Assembly (NCBI GenBank): GCA_965217095.1
Contig: OZ244235.1
Coordinates: 3,658,001 to 3,722,000, forward strand
Length of the DNA: 64,000 bases
From: CAYNZV01 sp965217095
GTDB lineage: Bacteria; Latescibacterota; UBA2968; UBA8231
Reading direction: 5' to 3'
Shown: piece by piece, positions 33,042 to 41,728 of the stretch
How positions within the stretch are numbered: position 1 is the stretch's first letter
Layout: the number at the start of each line of letters is the position of its first letter
Made by a program: the position numbers and the translations under genes
Notes under the pieces: generated by a model
Told to the model about the DNA's origin: nothing
Database searches by the model: none
Seen by the model: only the letters and a program-made list of their open reading frames with translations

Positions 33042-34934
33042 TTGCAATACCGGATTCCCCAGCAAGTCTACCCCGAAGATCCAAGACTCAACCAGAGTGG
33101 AGACGATCGTCCCAATACCGGACTGCGAGAAGGCAACATTGCTCACAGCAAGGTCAACGACACCATCCGTAGCTGCGCGAAGACCGTGATCTTCGGACAG
33201 CAAACCCGTTTGCGGAACGGCGAGCTTCTGCCCGATCAAAAGCTGCCCCGTTTCCACGCCGGCCACGACCTGGTCAAGTTCTTTTATAGCGCCGTGCGTC
33301 AATTGCCGCCCTACCTGCTGGATGCCCTGCTGGAAAACAATGTCAGTGTCACCCTGGTCCAAGGCCCCTCGTTGCTGGTATTCCACGATTCCCGTGAGCA
33401 CCAGTCATTCCACATGGGCCGCACCCGACGGACACTCTACATCCCCGAAAAGATATTGCGCGAGGCCGCCGACAAAGGGTACGACTACTGGGCGATCAGC
33501 GAGGTGCTCATCCAGGAATCGCTGCCGCTGCTCAACTACATTCTACTTTTGGAGACCATCTGCCGGATTCAAGAACACCTCAAGACCCATCTCACTATCG
33601 GGTATTACATCATCGCGGATACGCTCCGACGATTCAACCACCATCTGGACGACAACGACGATAAGGACGAGGACGAGTTTCGCATCTTCTATCGCTACTA
33701 CGCGGATGCCCTCTACAGCTTGAAACCATCGGATCTTAAACGGGATCCATACCTCATAGTCGACGACATGATCGACGAAAAGCGCGAGCGTTTCTGGGCC
33801 CAACTCAAGCTGCATGACATCTGCGACGTCTACCGCTATCCTACGTACTTCGCCGTCGACAGGGACATCTGCCACGGCGCTGCGTTTCGATTGGCTCGAG
33901 AAATCTCGTTGCCTCTTGAACCGGAGACCATCGAAGACGTGATGCACGATCTTTGGGACGAGGGTCGTTTCAAGCTCAGTCGTTCGGTCAAGACCGAAGA
34001 ACTGCTGGAGCAGCTGATCCGGATCGGCGCCGATGGGATTACTGCTTTCGTGGCAGTGGTCGCCGAAGAGATCGTCGGGGGTTACGCCTACGTTACGGCC
34101 AACCGCATGGATGGCCTCAACATATCAACGGGATTCAAACGCCTGCTGCAATCGTATTCAACCAGCCGCCGTGCAGATCTACCCGGTTGCCTGGGGTTTC
34201 ACTACAAAACTCTGACGGAATATTTTATGGAGCAAAAGCGGTACGAATTCTTCGAGCAATTCAAGGAAATGGAGCCGCGCGCGCAAGAAGAGAACCTTGT
34301 GGAGATACGCCAGTTACTCTACCGCGTCATTGAAATGCGGCTGCGCCCATCTCAGGCTCCCGATTTCAAGCGCCGGGTCGAGCTTGCCGACAGTGCCCGG
34401 GTTCTTATCGACACTGGGGCGGGATTGGTCCGGAAGCCGAAGGAAAAACAGGCCACGATAGCAACCTGTGGTCTACTGGCAAAGCTCGATCGCCACCCGC
34501 TCTACCATACGCTATTGCTTCAACAGTTCCGCGAGCTGTCTGGAAATGACGCGGTGGTGCTGAAGGAGCATCTCGCCCCGGAAATCGAGCGACTTGCCGA
34601 GTACCTGCCGTCGTCCCTCCACGACTACAGCGCAGATCCACACGGTGTCACCTCGCGCTACCGGAAATTCGAAGAGGTGCGCCGATTCGATCCGAACAGC
34701 ACGGAGCTGTTGGAACTCCTGGCGGCACTCTTCGTGCGACTCGATCGGGCGGAAAACTACGATGAGCTGGTCGAGCAAACCCGAACACTTGGGGAATACG
34801 CGGTTCCGGCGCTTCAGGAGGTTGTCGAGAATACCGATCTCTTTGGCGACAATCTCCGAGGGGGGATTCGCGACCAGTGCAAGGAACTGCTGGATGAGCT
34901 GTCCTCCCGGACGTCGACAGCTCAGGCGAACTAG
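33042..34934 (+). CDS. Large protein of unknown function (630 residues)
   Basis: A soluble-looking, mostly helical, charged protein with no signal peptide and no domain I recognise. A striking segment at about 130-165 reads LYIPEKILREAADKGYDYWAISEVLIQESLPLLNYILL. Its position and hydrophobic helix resemble the place where a metallopeptidase would carry HExxH, but those residues are absent. A short acidic run DDNDDKDEDEF lies near residue 205, and the C-terminal third has helical repeats of the HEAT/TPR sort (LLELLAALFVRLDRAENYDELVEQTRTLGEYAVPALQEVVE). The only plausible start is TTG 33042, two bases after the preceding short frame. The long frame without lesions argues that it is a real gene. 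Confidence 0.6.
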   Translation: MQYRIPQQVYPEDPRLNQSGDDRPNTGLREGNIAHSKVNDTIRSCAKTVIFGQQTRLRNGELLPDQKLPRFHAGHDLVKFFYSAVRQLPPYLLDALLENNVSVTLVQGPSLLVFHDSREHQSFHMGRTRRTLYIPEKILREAADKGYDYWAISEVLIQESLPLLNYILLLETICRIQEHLKTHLTIGYYIIADTLRRFNHHLDDNDDKDEDEFRIFYRYYADALYSLKPSDLKRDPYLIVDDMIDEKRERFWAQLKLHDICDVYRYPTYFAVDRDICHGAAFRLAREISLPLEPETIEDVMHDLWDEGRFKLSRSVKTEELLEQLIRIGADGITAFVAVVAEEIVGGYAYVTANRMDGLNISTGFKRLLQSYSTSRRADLPGCLGFHYKTLTEYFMEQKRYEFFEQFKEMEPRAQEENLVEIRQLLYRVIEMRLRPSQAPDFKRRVELADSARVLIDTGAGLVRKPKEKQATIATCGLLAKLDRHPLYHTLLLQQFRELSGNDAVVLKEHLAPEIERLAEYLPSSLHDYSADPHGVTSRYRKFEEVRRFDPNSTELLELLAALFVRLDRAENYDELVEQTRTLGEYAVPALQEVVENTDLFGDNLRGGIRDQCKELLDELSSRTSTAQAN

Positions 34935-34967
34935 CGTTGCTGATGCCGAGACGCTCGGCTATAGACT

Positions 34968-35747
34968 TCACGAATCACCTTTTCTTCTGTTGAAGTTTCT
35001 CGGGTTCGAAGGACCCCAGTACCTGTCGCGGATCTCCGCAGCTGCTTCGGCCTGGATGCCTCGAGCTATAAGATTGAGCAGGTCGTTGGCGGCGCCGACC
35101 TGCTCACCTTCGGGTGTGCCGTGGATCTCGACAGCTTTGGCATAGGTATTCTCGGCTAGTTCAACATCTCCCGCGGCGAGGTAGCTGAGGGCAAGGTTGA
35201 AATGGGCATGGCTGCTGGGGGCTGATTGCAGTACCTCGCGAAACTGACCAATGGCCCTTTCCAGATTCCCCGCTTCGAAGAACGACCAACCCAGGTTGAC
35301 GCGGGCTTTTACATTGGCAGGGTCCGCCCTCAAGGCCTGGTCAAACGCGTTTACAGCTGCCTCTTGGTCGCTCTGCACCCAATATTCGATACCCAGTTGG
35401 ACGTAAGCTTCTCCCAGCGCGCGACGGGTCGTCGCTCGCTTAGGTGCGAACTCCAATGCTTGCGTTAACGCACCTACGGCCCGATGCGGCTGATCGTGCC
35501 GGGAATATCCGACACCCATATTGTAATACGCGGCCGACAGATTGCGATCGAAATCTGTCGCGAAACCAGCCGTCTGTGCTCGTCGCGAGGTCGAGTCGAT
35601 CCACGCCCTCCAGTGGGCACTATCAGGACTCGAAGTTTCCAGAAGATAAACCGCGCCGAGGGCCGTCAGCCACAAATTGTCGGGATAACGATCGGTGGCT
35701 TTCTGCAGGACAGGACCTGGGTCATCTCCTAAAATAGAGAAGCGCAT
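34968..35747 (-). CDS. TPR-repeat protein, probably the 3' half of a split TMTC-like gene
   Basis: A 259-residue protein of tandem tetratricopeptide repeats. Clear units are NLSAAYYNMGVGYSRHDQPHRAVGALTQALEFAP, QLGIEYWVQSDQEAAVNAFDQALRADP, ARVNLGWSFFEAGNLERAIGQFREVLQSAP and HFNLALSYLAAGDVELAENTYAKAVEI. Its ATG lies 26 bases inside the upstream membrane-protein gene in another frame. Deleting one A in TTTTAGGAGAT at the overlap would fuse the two into one frame reading ALLYFGDDPG, the membrane-plus-TPR layout of TMTC-like proteins. It may be a natural overlapping pair or a frameshifted fusion. Confidence 0.75.
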   Translation of the reverse strand: MRFSILGDDPGPVLQKATDRYPDNLWLTALGAVYLLETSSPDSAHWRAWIDSTSRRAQTAGFATDFDRNLSAAYYNMGVGYSRHDQPHRAVGALTQALEFAPKRATTRRALGEAYVQLGIEYWVQSDQEAAVNAFDQALRADPANVKARVNLGWSFFEAGNLERAIGQFREVLQSAPSSHAHFNLALSYLAAGDVELAENTYAKAVEIHGTPEGEQVGAANDLLNLIARGIQAEAAAEIRDRYWGPSNPRNFNRRKGDS

Positions 35748-37074
35748 AAGTCAACCTCGCGTAGGCGTCCGCCAGGGGAATCGTCGCCGCGCTATGGTCG
35801 ATGGCGCGGCGCAGTTGCCGAGCGCCGAGGACATTGTCACTATTGCTGATATAACTGCGCCCCGATGTATGCAAGCCCAAAGCTTCTACCCGCTTCAGGC
35901 TCGCGAAACTCGACACCATGAGGGCGAAATAACACAAGATGATCGCAGGTTGAAAGAGCCGTCCGAGCTTCGAAAGAAAAAATCGCAAAACCCAAGCAAG
36001 CAGGACGGAGGTTCCGGCACTGGCGCCGTATAGATAGCGGGACGGTCCGGAGGGCAGGTCGAGCAGGATTCGCTCGTTGAGCAGCGAAAACGGCAACAGG
36101 CTCAGCAGCACCCACAGCGTCCAAAGGCGAAGTTTGTGGTTACCTCCACTGACCAAAGGAATCAACAACACGACCAGAAACCCAAAGCCGACGTACAACT
36201 CCCAGGGATGCCGGGCATAGAGGGTCATAGGCACCCAGTGAGCCGTGGTAACGAGTCGACTCAACAACCACAGCAGAACCCCGGCTGCCCCCCCGACGGT
36301 GGAACTCGAGCTCGCCGCCGAATCGCCGTACGACTCAATGGCCTGCCAGGTGCTGGTTTCGTCCGCCGCCCAAAGGAGTCCGAGCAATACTGCGGGTAAA
36401 CTGACGGCTCCGCCCCACGCAAAAAGTCGAAGAGCCCCTCGAATGTCGGATCGCCGCTGCCAGTACCAAAATGCGGAAAGTGGCCACACTACGGCTGCAG
36501 ACAGGTGCGCGAGCGTGCCAAGCGCAAGGAACGCCAGCCACGGGCCCCGCCACAACGGGCGATTCTCAAATGCCAGAATCCCGAACGAAATCAAGGAAGC
36601 CAGCGCCAACGACAGGGCCAGTGGGTAGTCCATCGCCGAGATGTACTGGATCGCCTGGAAGTGCCCGACGTTGACGAAAAAGAGCAAGGCTGCGCACCAG
36701 CTGAAGTCCCGACTTTCACCTAGCTGCCGAATCCAAAGGGCAAACAGCACCGTCGCCAATCCATGCAAGAACACTGACAGCAGGTGGAACCACTTCGGAT
36801 CGTTCCCAAAGGCGAGAAAAGCAAGCCACTTCGTCAGCTCGGCAGTTGGCCTTCCTGATGGGACCTCCTTCTCCACGGAGAAGAAAAAAGTGAAATCCTC
36901 GCTTATGGCGATGTTGTCGCGAAACGTCTCCGCATCGTGGGTATCCAGGAGGTGGTCACTCAAGCTGCCGAAGTAGATCCACGCGCAGGCGGCAATGCGA
37001 ACCATATAGAATATCCGTCTTTTTGTAGCGCACTGCGCATGGCTGTACCCCAGTAAGAATCCAAAAGATATCAC
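35722..37074 (-). CDS. Polytopic membrane protein, TMTC/glycosyltransferase-C-like
   Basis: A 450-residue inner-membrane protein with roughly ten hydrophobic segments. The first large loop carries DNIAISEDFTFFF and RPTAELTKWLAFLAFGNDPKWFHLLSVFLHGL, the pattern of GT-C-fold, TMTC-like glycosyltransferases, in which an acidic loop after the first helix is catalytic. It ends YALLYFRR and overlaps the TPR gene by 26 bases. Substrate and acceptor are unknown; family members transfer sugars from lipid carriers to proteins or polymers. GTG 37074 is the first start; an ATG 23 codons in (MVRIAACAWIYF) is equally plausible. Confidence 0.7.
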   Translation of the reverse strand: MISFGFLLGYSHAQCATKRRIFYMVRIAACAWIYFGSLSDHLLDTHDAETFRDNIAISEDFTFFFSVEKEVPSGRPTAELTKWLAFLAFGNDPKWFHLLSVFLHGLATVLFALWIRQLGESRDFSWCAALLFFVNVGHFQAIQYISAMDYPLALSLALASLISFGILAFENRPLWRGPWLAFLALGTLAHLSAAVVWPLSAFWYWQRRSDIRGALRLFAWGGAVSLPAVLLGLLWAADETSTWQAIESYGDSAASSSSTVGGAAGVLLWLLSRLVTTAHWVPMTLYARHPWELYVGFGFLVVLLIPLVSGGNHKLRLWTLWVLLSLLPFSLLNERILLDLPSGPSRYLYGASAGTSVLLAWVLRFFLSKLGRLFQPAIILCYFALMVSSFASLKRVEALGLHTSGRSYISNSDNVLGARQLRRAIDHSAATIPLADAYARLTYALLYFRR

Positions 37075-37210
37075 CGCTTACTTGACGGTCCAATGCAGAA
37101 CCGCGTTTATCGACCGTTGAGCATAGCTCCGTGTATTTGGCGACTCAGCGCCGCAATTTACCAGGCCAGTTATTGAACAGGGCACTAGGACATCTCATCT
37201 GGAGGGTATT

Positions 37211-38773
37211 ATGGCTGAATCGGGAAAGGCGCAATTACCAGGCGCACCTTTTGGTCTCGAAGCTCGAGAGAATCCGGGGGAGTGGCAACCTCTCTTCGAC
37301 TGGTTCGACGTCTACCCCGGCAACCGCTGGAAGGACCGCCACGACCAGTTCAGCCTGTTCGACTCCCCCTCCGGTATCCGGCTGACCGTAGAAGAGGCTG
37401 ACGTTTCCGACGTGCTCTTCAGGGATGATGCCGACTGGGAAGGGGGCTTGCTGCCGCTCTACGTCTGGCAGGAGGACGGTCAGTACAGGATGCTCTATCG
37501 CGCCACCGGGGGGACGGCATACCGCTACAGCGAGAATGGCTACAAATGGACGCGGCCGGACATTGGCCGGATCGAATACAACGGATCGAAAAAGAACAAC
37601 CTGGTGTGCGACCAATGCGTCGGACCGATCATGGAGGATCCCCAGGCGCCGCCCGCGGAGCGCTACAAGTCCTGGGTTGAAATCGCGGGTATGTTCGATC
37701 CCGACATTGGGGAAGAGCTGGACGTGGAAGAAGGCTTGAAGCGAATGGGGGATATGGAATATGCCGGCGACAGCTATACCGGCCCTCCCATGGTCATGCG
37801 TGCGTACGTGCGCGGTTTCACTTCGCCCGATCTCATGCACTGGACGCAGATCGAAAAACCGGTAGCCAACATGCCTTCCGACGGTACCGGCAGCTATCCG
37901 AACTTCGAACCGGAGACGGGAACCTACTTCGCCTACATACGCGTACACGGCTTGCCGGCGGAGGAGTTTCAGGCGCTTGCTCACAGTACGCCGGAGCTGG
38001 ACTACACGCGTAGGTGCGTGGGATTGACCCGTACCAAAGATTTCTACAACTGGCCTCCTGCCAAGCTGGTGTTATACGCGGATGCCAACGACGGACCGCA
38101 GATTTCCTTCTACGGTGGCTTCTATTTTCCGTATCCGAAGCGCAAGGGAGTGCACTGCATGCTGGTTCATGTCTTCGACCAGATCAGCGGCCATGTAGAC
38201 AACCAGATCGCCTTCAGTCGCGACGGCCTCATATGGAACCGGCCGGAACGAAGTGCCAGCATCAGAGTGGGACCCCCAGGGAGCGGACGCAACGGATGCG
38301 TGTATGCCCAGGGCGGACCGGTGGAGCTTCCGGACGGCCGCTGGGCGGTCTCAGTCACAGGTGGCACGAGCCTGCACAACGGCTTTTATCCGGGGATGAA
38401 GATGCCATGGGATGGTGAGCAGATTAACTGGGCGCGGTGGCAGCCCCACCGTCTGTGCGGCATCGAAGCCGAGAACGAAGGTCGTTTCACCGTGCCGACA
38501 CAAAAACGGAGCCAGGACGCATTGCGCCTAAATTACCGCTGTGACAACGGCGGTTGGATAAAGGTGGAGTTGCGCAACAAGGTGCCATCGCGGAAATACC
38601 CCGACGGCGAAGGAACACCCGGACTGACGTTCGAGGATTGCGACTGGATCTACGGCGACGAGGGGGATAGGTTGGTGACCTGGAATGGCAAGAGCGATAT
38701 ATCGGCGGTCGGGGAAACGGTGACGATCCGCATTCGCATGTTTCGTGCCAAGGTGTTTGCTTACAAAATTTAG
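37211..38773 (+). CDS. Glycosidase-like beta-propeller protein, subfamily B
   Basis: A 520-residue paralogue of the 41729 gene. Near the N-terminus both read F-x-DW-[FY]-x-[VI]-[YW]-PG, followed by an acidic, aromatic first blade. Motifs of the S-x-D-x-x-x-W type are SENGYKW, SPDLMHW, TKDFYNW and SRDGLIW. The C-terminal sandwich contains WIKVELRNK and VTWNGKSDISA and ends AKVFAYKI. ATG 37211 follows CTGGAGGGTATT, a good ribosome site. No signal peptide is visible. The function is unknown; sugar binding or cleavage is inferred from the fold only. It converges on the glycosidase-like gene at 38937 across about 160 bases in which I see nothing. Confidence 0.75.
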   Translation: MAESGKAQLPGAPFGLEARENPGEWQPLFDWFDVYPGNRWKDRHDQFSLFDSPSGIRLTVEEADVSDVLFRDDADWEGGLLPLYVWQEDGQYRMLYRATGGTAYRYSENGYKWTRPDIGRIEYNGSKKNNLVCDQCVGPIMEDPQAPPAERYKSWVEIAGMFDPDIGEELDVEEGLKRMGDMEYAGDSYTGPPMVMRAYVRGFTSPDLMHWTQIEKPVANMPSDGTGSYPNFEPETGTYFAYIRVHGLPAEEFQALAHSTPELDYTRRCVGLTRTKDFYNWPPAKLVLYADANDGPQISFYGGFYFPYPKRKGVHCMLVHVFDQISGHVDNQIAFSRDGLIWNRPERSASIRVGPPGSGRNGCVYAQGGPVELPDGRWAVSVTGGTSLHNGFYPGMKMPWDGEQINWARWQPHRLCGIEAENEGRFTVPTQKRSQDALRLNYRCDNGGWIKVELRNKVPSRKYPDGEGTPGLTFEDCDWIYGDEGDRLVTWNGKSDISAVGETVTIRIRMFRAKVFAYKI

Positions 38774-38936
38774 GGGCAGCGAGGTCGGCGGCCAGCTGCG
38801 CTCGTGTCCAGGCAGCCGGCGAGCCGTTCCGCGCTGTAGATGGCTCGCCTGCGAAATTCTTGTCGGATAGCCAACTCGCGGGGCACACGGGTTTCTTCGA
38901 GGTTGTAACGATCAGGCCCTCAGCGTGCGCACAGCC

Positions 38937-40580
38937 TTAGGATTCGCAGCGAACCCGCAACTGCACCGTGTCCAGAGCAACCGGCGACGACGCGGACTCA
39001 CCCCTGTTTTTCACTGCCACTTCCAGCTGATTCTCGCCGCGTTTGACCTGCCTGCTATCCAGGTCAGCTTGCAACCACTGGCCCTCCGCCGGATTGCGGT
39101 CCGGGTCTGCCGGCTGCAGCCCATCGACCGACGCTCCGTTTAGTTTCACGGAGAGGTCGTCTCCTGCAACGTGGTCCCACAAATGCAGGCTGAAATCCAG
39201 GCTCTTGGCCCCTGCGGTGCCCACGTCCTCGCCCACAAAAAAGTTAGACGACAAGGGAGCATCCGGCTCGAGTGTTACCTCCTCGACAAAATCGAAGCTG
39301 TTGGCGCCTTCGAAGCGGTCGATGCCGTACAGGCGGTCTTTGCCTGCCATCGTCGCGACCTCGCCGATCTCCCGATACCACTGTGGCCGGCCGAGTGCGG
39401 GATTGAAGATATAGAGGCCGTCGGCGCCGGCATTGAACATGTTCATCGCCGCGCCGCGCCAGGCCGGGAACGTCCCCTCCCAGTCGTTGAACACGATGAT
39501 ATACGACGGTTTGCCGGTGCGATCAACCTGCCCCCCGTACAGGGTTTCGAGCCATTTGGAGTACTCCCGGAACTTGCCATCGCCATGCCCCAGGAACACC
39601 CAGCGATCCCAGAACGCCCACGAGATACAGGGATAGACCGGGATCTCGTACTTGTGCCCCAGGTCGATGATGTCGCTGTAGGAGTCGCGGAAGACCGACT
39701 CCTGACTGCCGCCGGGGCAGAACTGGTCGATCAGTCCCTCCTGGAGCCAGGTTTCCAGGTCGACGCCGACGCGGACACAATCCTCCAGGCTAAACGGGGT
39801 GTGGGCCGACAGCAGTAGCGGACGACCGCGGCGGCTGGCAACGTCGTCTGCCATGCGTCGGATGCGCCGCATCAAGTCGTTCATTATTTCCACATGTTCC
39901 GGCTCGACCGGATCTCCTTGTATCGACTCGCGGAAGAACGGCCAGTACTTGAAGAACTCCATGCCGATGAGGTCCACGTCGTAGTTCTCCGCCACCTCCT
40001 CGATGACACCGAAGATGTGGTTGCGCACCTCGGGCATGGCAAAGTCCAATCGCGTCCATTGTCCTTTCAGCTGGTGTTGGCCGTGCTCTCCCCAGTCGCC
40101 TTCCTTACCCATCATACACTCGGGATGCTCCTGTTTGAACGGCGCTATCCCGTAGGTCCAGCGGCGGCTTCCAGGCGGAAAGGCGTCGTGGACATCGTTC
40201 ATGCGCAGGCACCATGCTGCTTCCATGCCGTGCTCGTGACTGAAGTCAAGCTGGATCTGGAGGGTGTCGCGCCCGTACTTCTCCACCAGCTCCAGCGGGA
40301 CCTCCTTACCGTAGAATCCGCCGAGCTTGGTGTGGTGCGAGAAGGTGAGGCCGGCCATGGCGCTGGCGAACCAGTTGCTGTCCACCTGCGAGCCGATCAG
40401 TGGCGTGCTGCGTGCATCGAGGAAGTCTTGAGCCAGGTCCCCCGTCTTGCGCACCATCAGCGCTTCGGCCACGTCGTGCTCGTGTTCCACGCCGGAGCGC
40501 GCTTCCAAAGCGTCATCGCCGTCGTTGTTGTAGATGATCCGGCGTTTGCGCCAGCGTGCTTTTTCCCGTGCTGCGTCCAT
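38937..40580 (-). CDS. Glycoside-hydrolase-like TIM-barrel protein with C-terminal beta-sandwich
   Basis: A 547-residue protein. The N-terminal two thirds looks like a GH10-like/GHL barrel: RRIIYNNDGDDALEA, then LQIQLDFSHEHGMEAAWCLRMNDVHDAFP, VRNHIFGVIEEVAENYDVDLIGMEFFKYWPFF, and LLLSAHTPFSLEDCVRVGVDLETWLQEGLIDQF. The C-terminal part (about 430-547) is a beta-sandwich with SNFFVGED and VKRGENQLEVAVKNRG, probably a carbohydrate-binding or support domain. The start ATG 40580 has AAGGAG seven bases upstream. It is preceded on the same strand by the AAC(3)-type gene 23 bases away. No signal peptide is visible, so it would act in the cytoplasm unless the start is wrong. Confidence 0.75.
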   Translation of the reverse strand: MDAAREKARWRKRRIIYNNDGDDALEARSGVEHEHDVAEALMVRKTGDLAQDFLDARSTPLIGSQVDSNWFASAMAGLTFSHHTKLGGFYGKEVPLELVEKYGRDTLQIQLDFSHEHGMEAAWCLRMNDVHDAFPPGSRRWTYGIAPFKQEHPECMMGKEGDWGEHGQHQLKGQWTRLDFAMPEVRNHIFGVIEEVAENYDVDLIGMEFFKYWPFFRESIQGDPVEPEHVEIMNDLMRRIRRMADDVASRRGRPLLLSAHTPFSLEDCVRVGVDLETWLQEGLIDQFCPGGSQESVFRDSYSDIIDLGHKYEIPVYPCISWAFWDRWVFLGHGDGKFREYSKWLETLYGGQVDRTGKPSYIIVFNDWEGTFPAWRGAAMNMFNAGADGLYIFNPALGRPQWYREIGEVATMAGKDRLYGIDRFEGANSFDFVEEVTLEPDAPLSSNFFVGEDVGTAGAKSLDFSLHLWDHVAGDDLSVKLNGASVDGLQPADPDRNPAEGQWLQADLDSRQVKRGENQLEVAVKNRGESASSPVALDTVQLRVRCES

Positions 40581-40603
40581 TGCTATGGCTCCTTTGCTGC
40601 CGT

Positions 40604-41515
40604 TCAGGACGGCATCTCTAACTCTTTCGGGTTGATCACACACCACTTGTGTCGGCCGCTGCGTCCCGCCCCGTCCAGCATTTCCGGACTGGTTACAACG
40701 GTGCCGAATTCCAGCAGGGTCATGAAATCGGTATCCCCCTCCGGGGTACGAAAGATATTGTAATCTGCGACCGCTTCCTGTTGCGCCAAATCCGCCAGAT
40801 CGCGCATGCGAAAACGTCGGGCCGCACTGTTGCCGATCGCCGCCAATCCCACGCGGCCGTTATCCTCCAGCATGCGACCCAGACGGTTGAAGTCGGGGCG
40901 GCGCGAGCCGTAATACCCGCCGGCACTCGGTTTCGGCTGGTAGTCGGTCATCGGCTGGTCATACACAGTGCCGTCCGCCCTTCGCACCTTCACCGACATG
41001 TCGATGGTATGGCGATACGGAACCTCGCACAGGAACTCAGCAAAGTGATGGCTGGTGGAGCTGGCGTAGGTCAAGCCCAGCATCACCACCTGCGTTCCCA
41101 ATGCCAGCATTACACCGAATGCCGAGCGGGGATCGAAGGCAGAAAGAGATGGATCCACCTGCGTAATCACTTCGGCGCGAGGGCCAACGGCGGCGAAGCT
41201 GTGGCGGTAGGCGATGCTGCGCATTGCGTTGGGCCGGCGCCGGGCCGCTTCTGTAATGGCTCCCATTTCCGACGGATCGGTCGCCGGATCGATGATCGGG
41301 ATCTCCTTCTCTTCGTGAGCGAAGGTGAAGGTCGGGACGACCAATGTTCCGCGGTCGCCCAAAATCTCGAGCAAAACATCGACAACCGTGTCGGCACCGC
41401 CCTCGATGCGACCAATGGTGCGCATAGCGGTATGCAGGAGAACGGTATTGCCCTCCTCCAGGCCGAGGCGACGGAAGCCGTGGGTGATTTCACCTCGTGT
41501 CCGTTCGTTTGCCAT
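40604..41515 (-). CDS. AAC(3)-family N-acetyltransferase-like protein
   Basis: A 303-residue protein of the aminoglycoside 3-N-acetyltransferase fold. Conserved blocks are LLHTAMRTIGRIEGGADTVVDVLLEILG (about 27-54), GTLVVPTFTF, MRSIAYRHSFAAVGPRAE and SAFGVMLALGTQVVMLGLTYASSTSHHFAE. The family acetylates amino groups using acetyl-CoA. Many members in environmental bacteria sit in metabolic clusters and have no shown role in resistance, and this one pairs with a glycosidase-like gene. ATG 41515 is the natural N-terminus; the longer frame to 41971 overlaps the divergent propeller gene. Confidence 0.85.
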   Translation of the reverse strand: MANERTRGEITHGFRRLGLEEGNTVLLHTAMRTIGRIEGGADTVVDVLLEILGDRGTLVVPTFTFAHEEKEIPIIDPATDPSEMGAITEAARRRPNAMRSIAYRHSFAAVGPRAEVITQVDPSLSAFDPRSAFGVMLALGTQVVMLGLTYASSTSHHFAEFLCEVPYRHTIDMSVKVRRADGTVYDQPMTDYQPKPSAGGYYGSRRPDFNRLGRMLEDNGRVGLAAIGNSAARRFRMRDLADLAQQEAVADYNIFRTPEGDTDFMTLLEFGTVVTSPEMLDGAGRSGRHKWCVINPKELEMPS

Positions 41516-41728
41516 ATCCGAAGTCCGTAGATTTTTGACGCCAGTGCCGATGACGGCGGAAGCTATCAAAGCAGTGAGGGGCCTGCAACTGCTGCAAAGA
41601 CCTCTACTTGGAATCCGCAAAGGTGGATTGCTATTATCTTGCTTCAATCGCCCGGGGGATATTTTGGAAGCTTCGTATACCTTCGGGTCAGCCGAATGAC
41701 CGAGTTCATCGCTAACAGGAGAGCAACA

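Noticed and set aside
33042..34934. Active zinc metallopeptidase
   Set aside because: No HExxH is present; the helix reads SEVLIQE. The resemblance is only in position and hydrophobicity.
40604..41515. Antibiotic resistance gene
   Set aside because: Only the fold family is supported. Context is metabolic and no resistance-cassette features are present.
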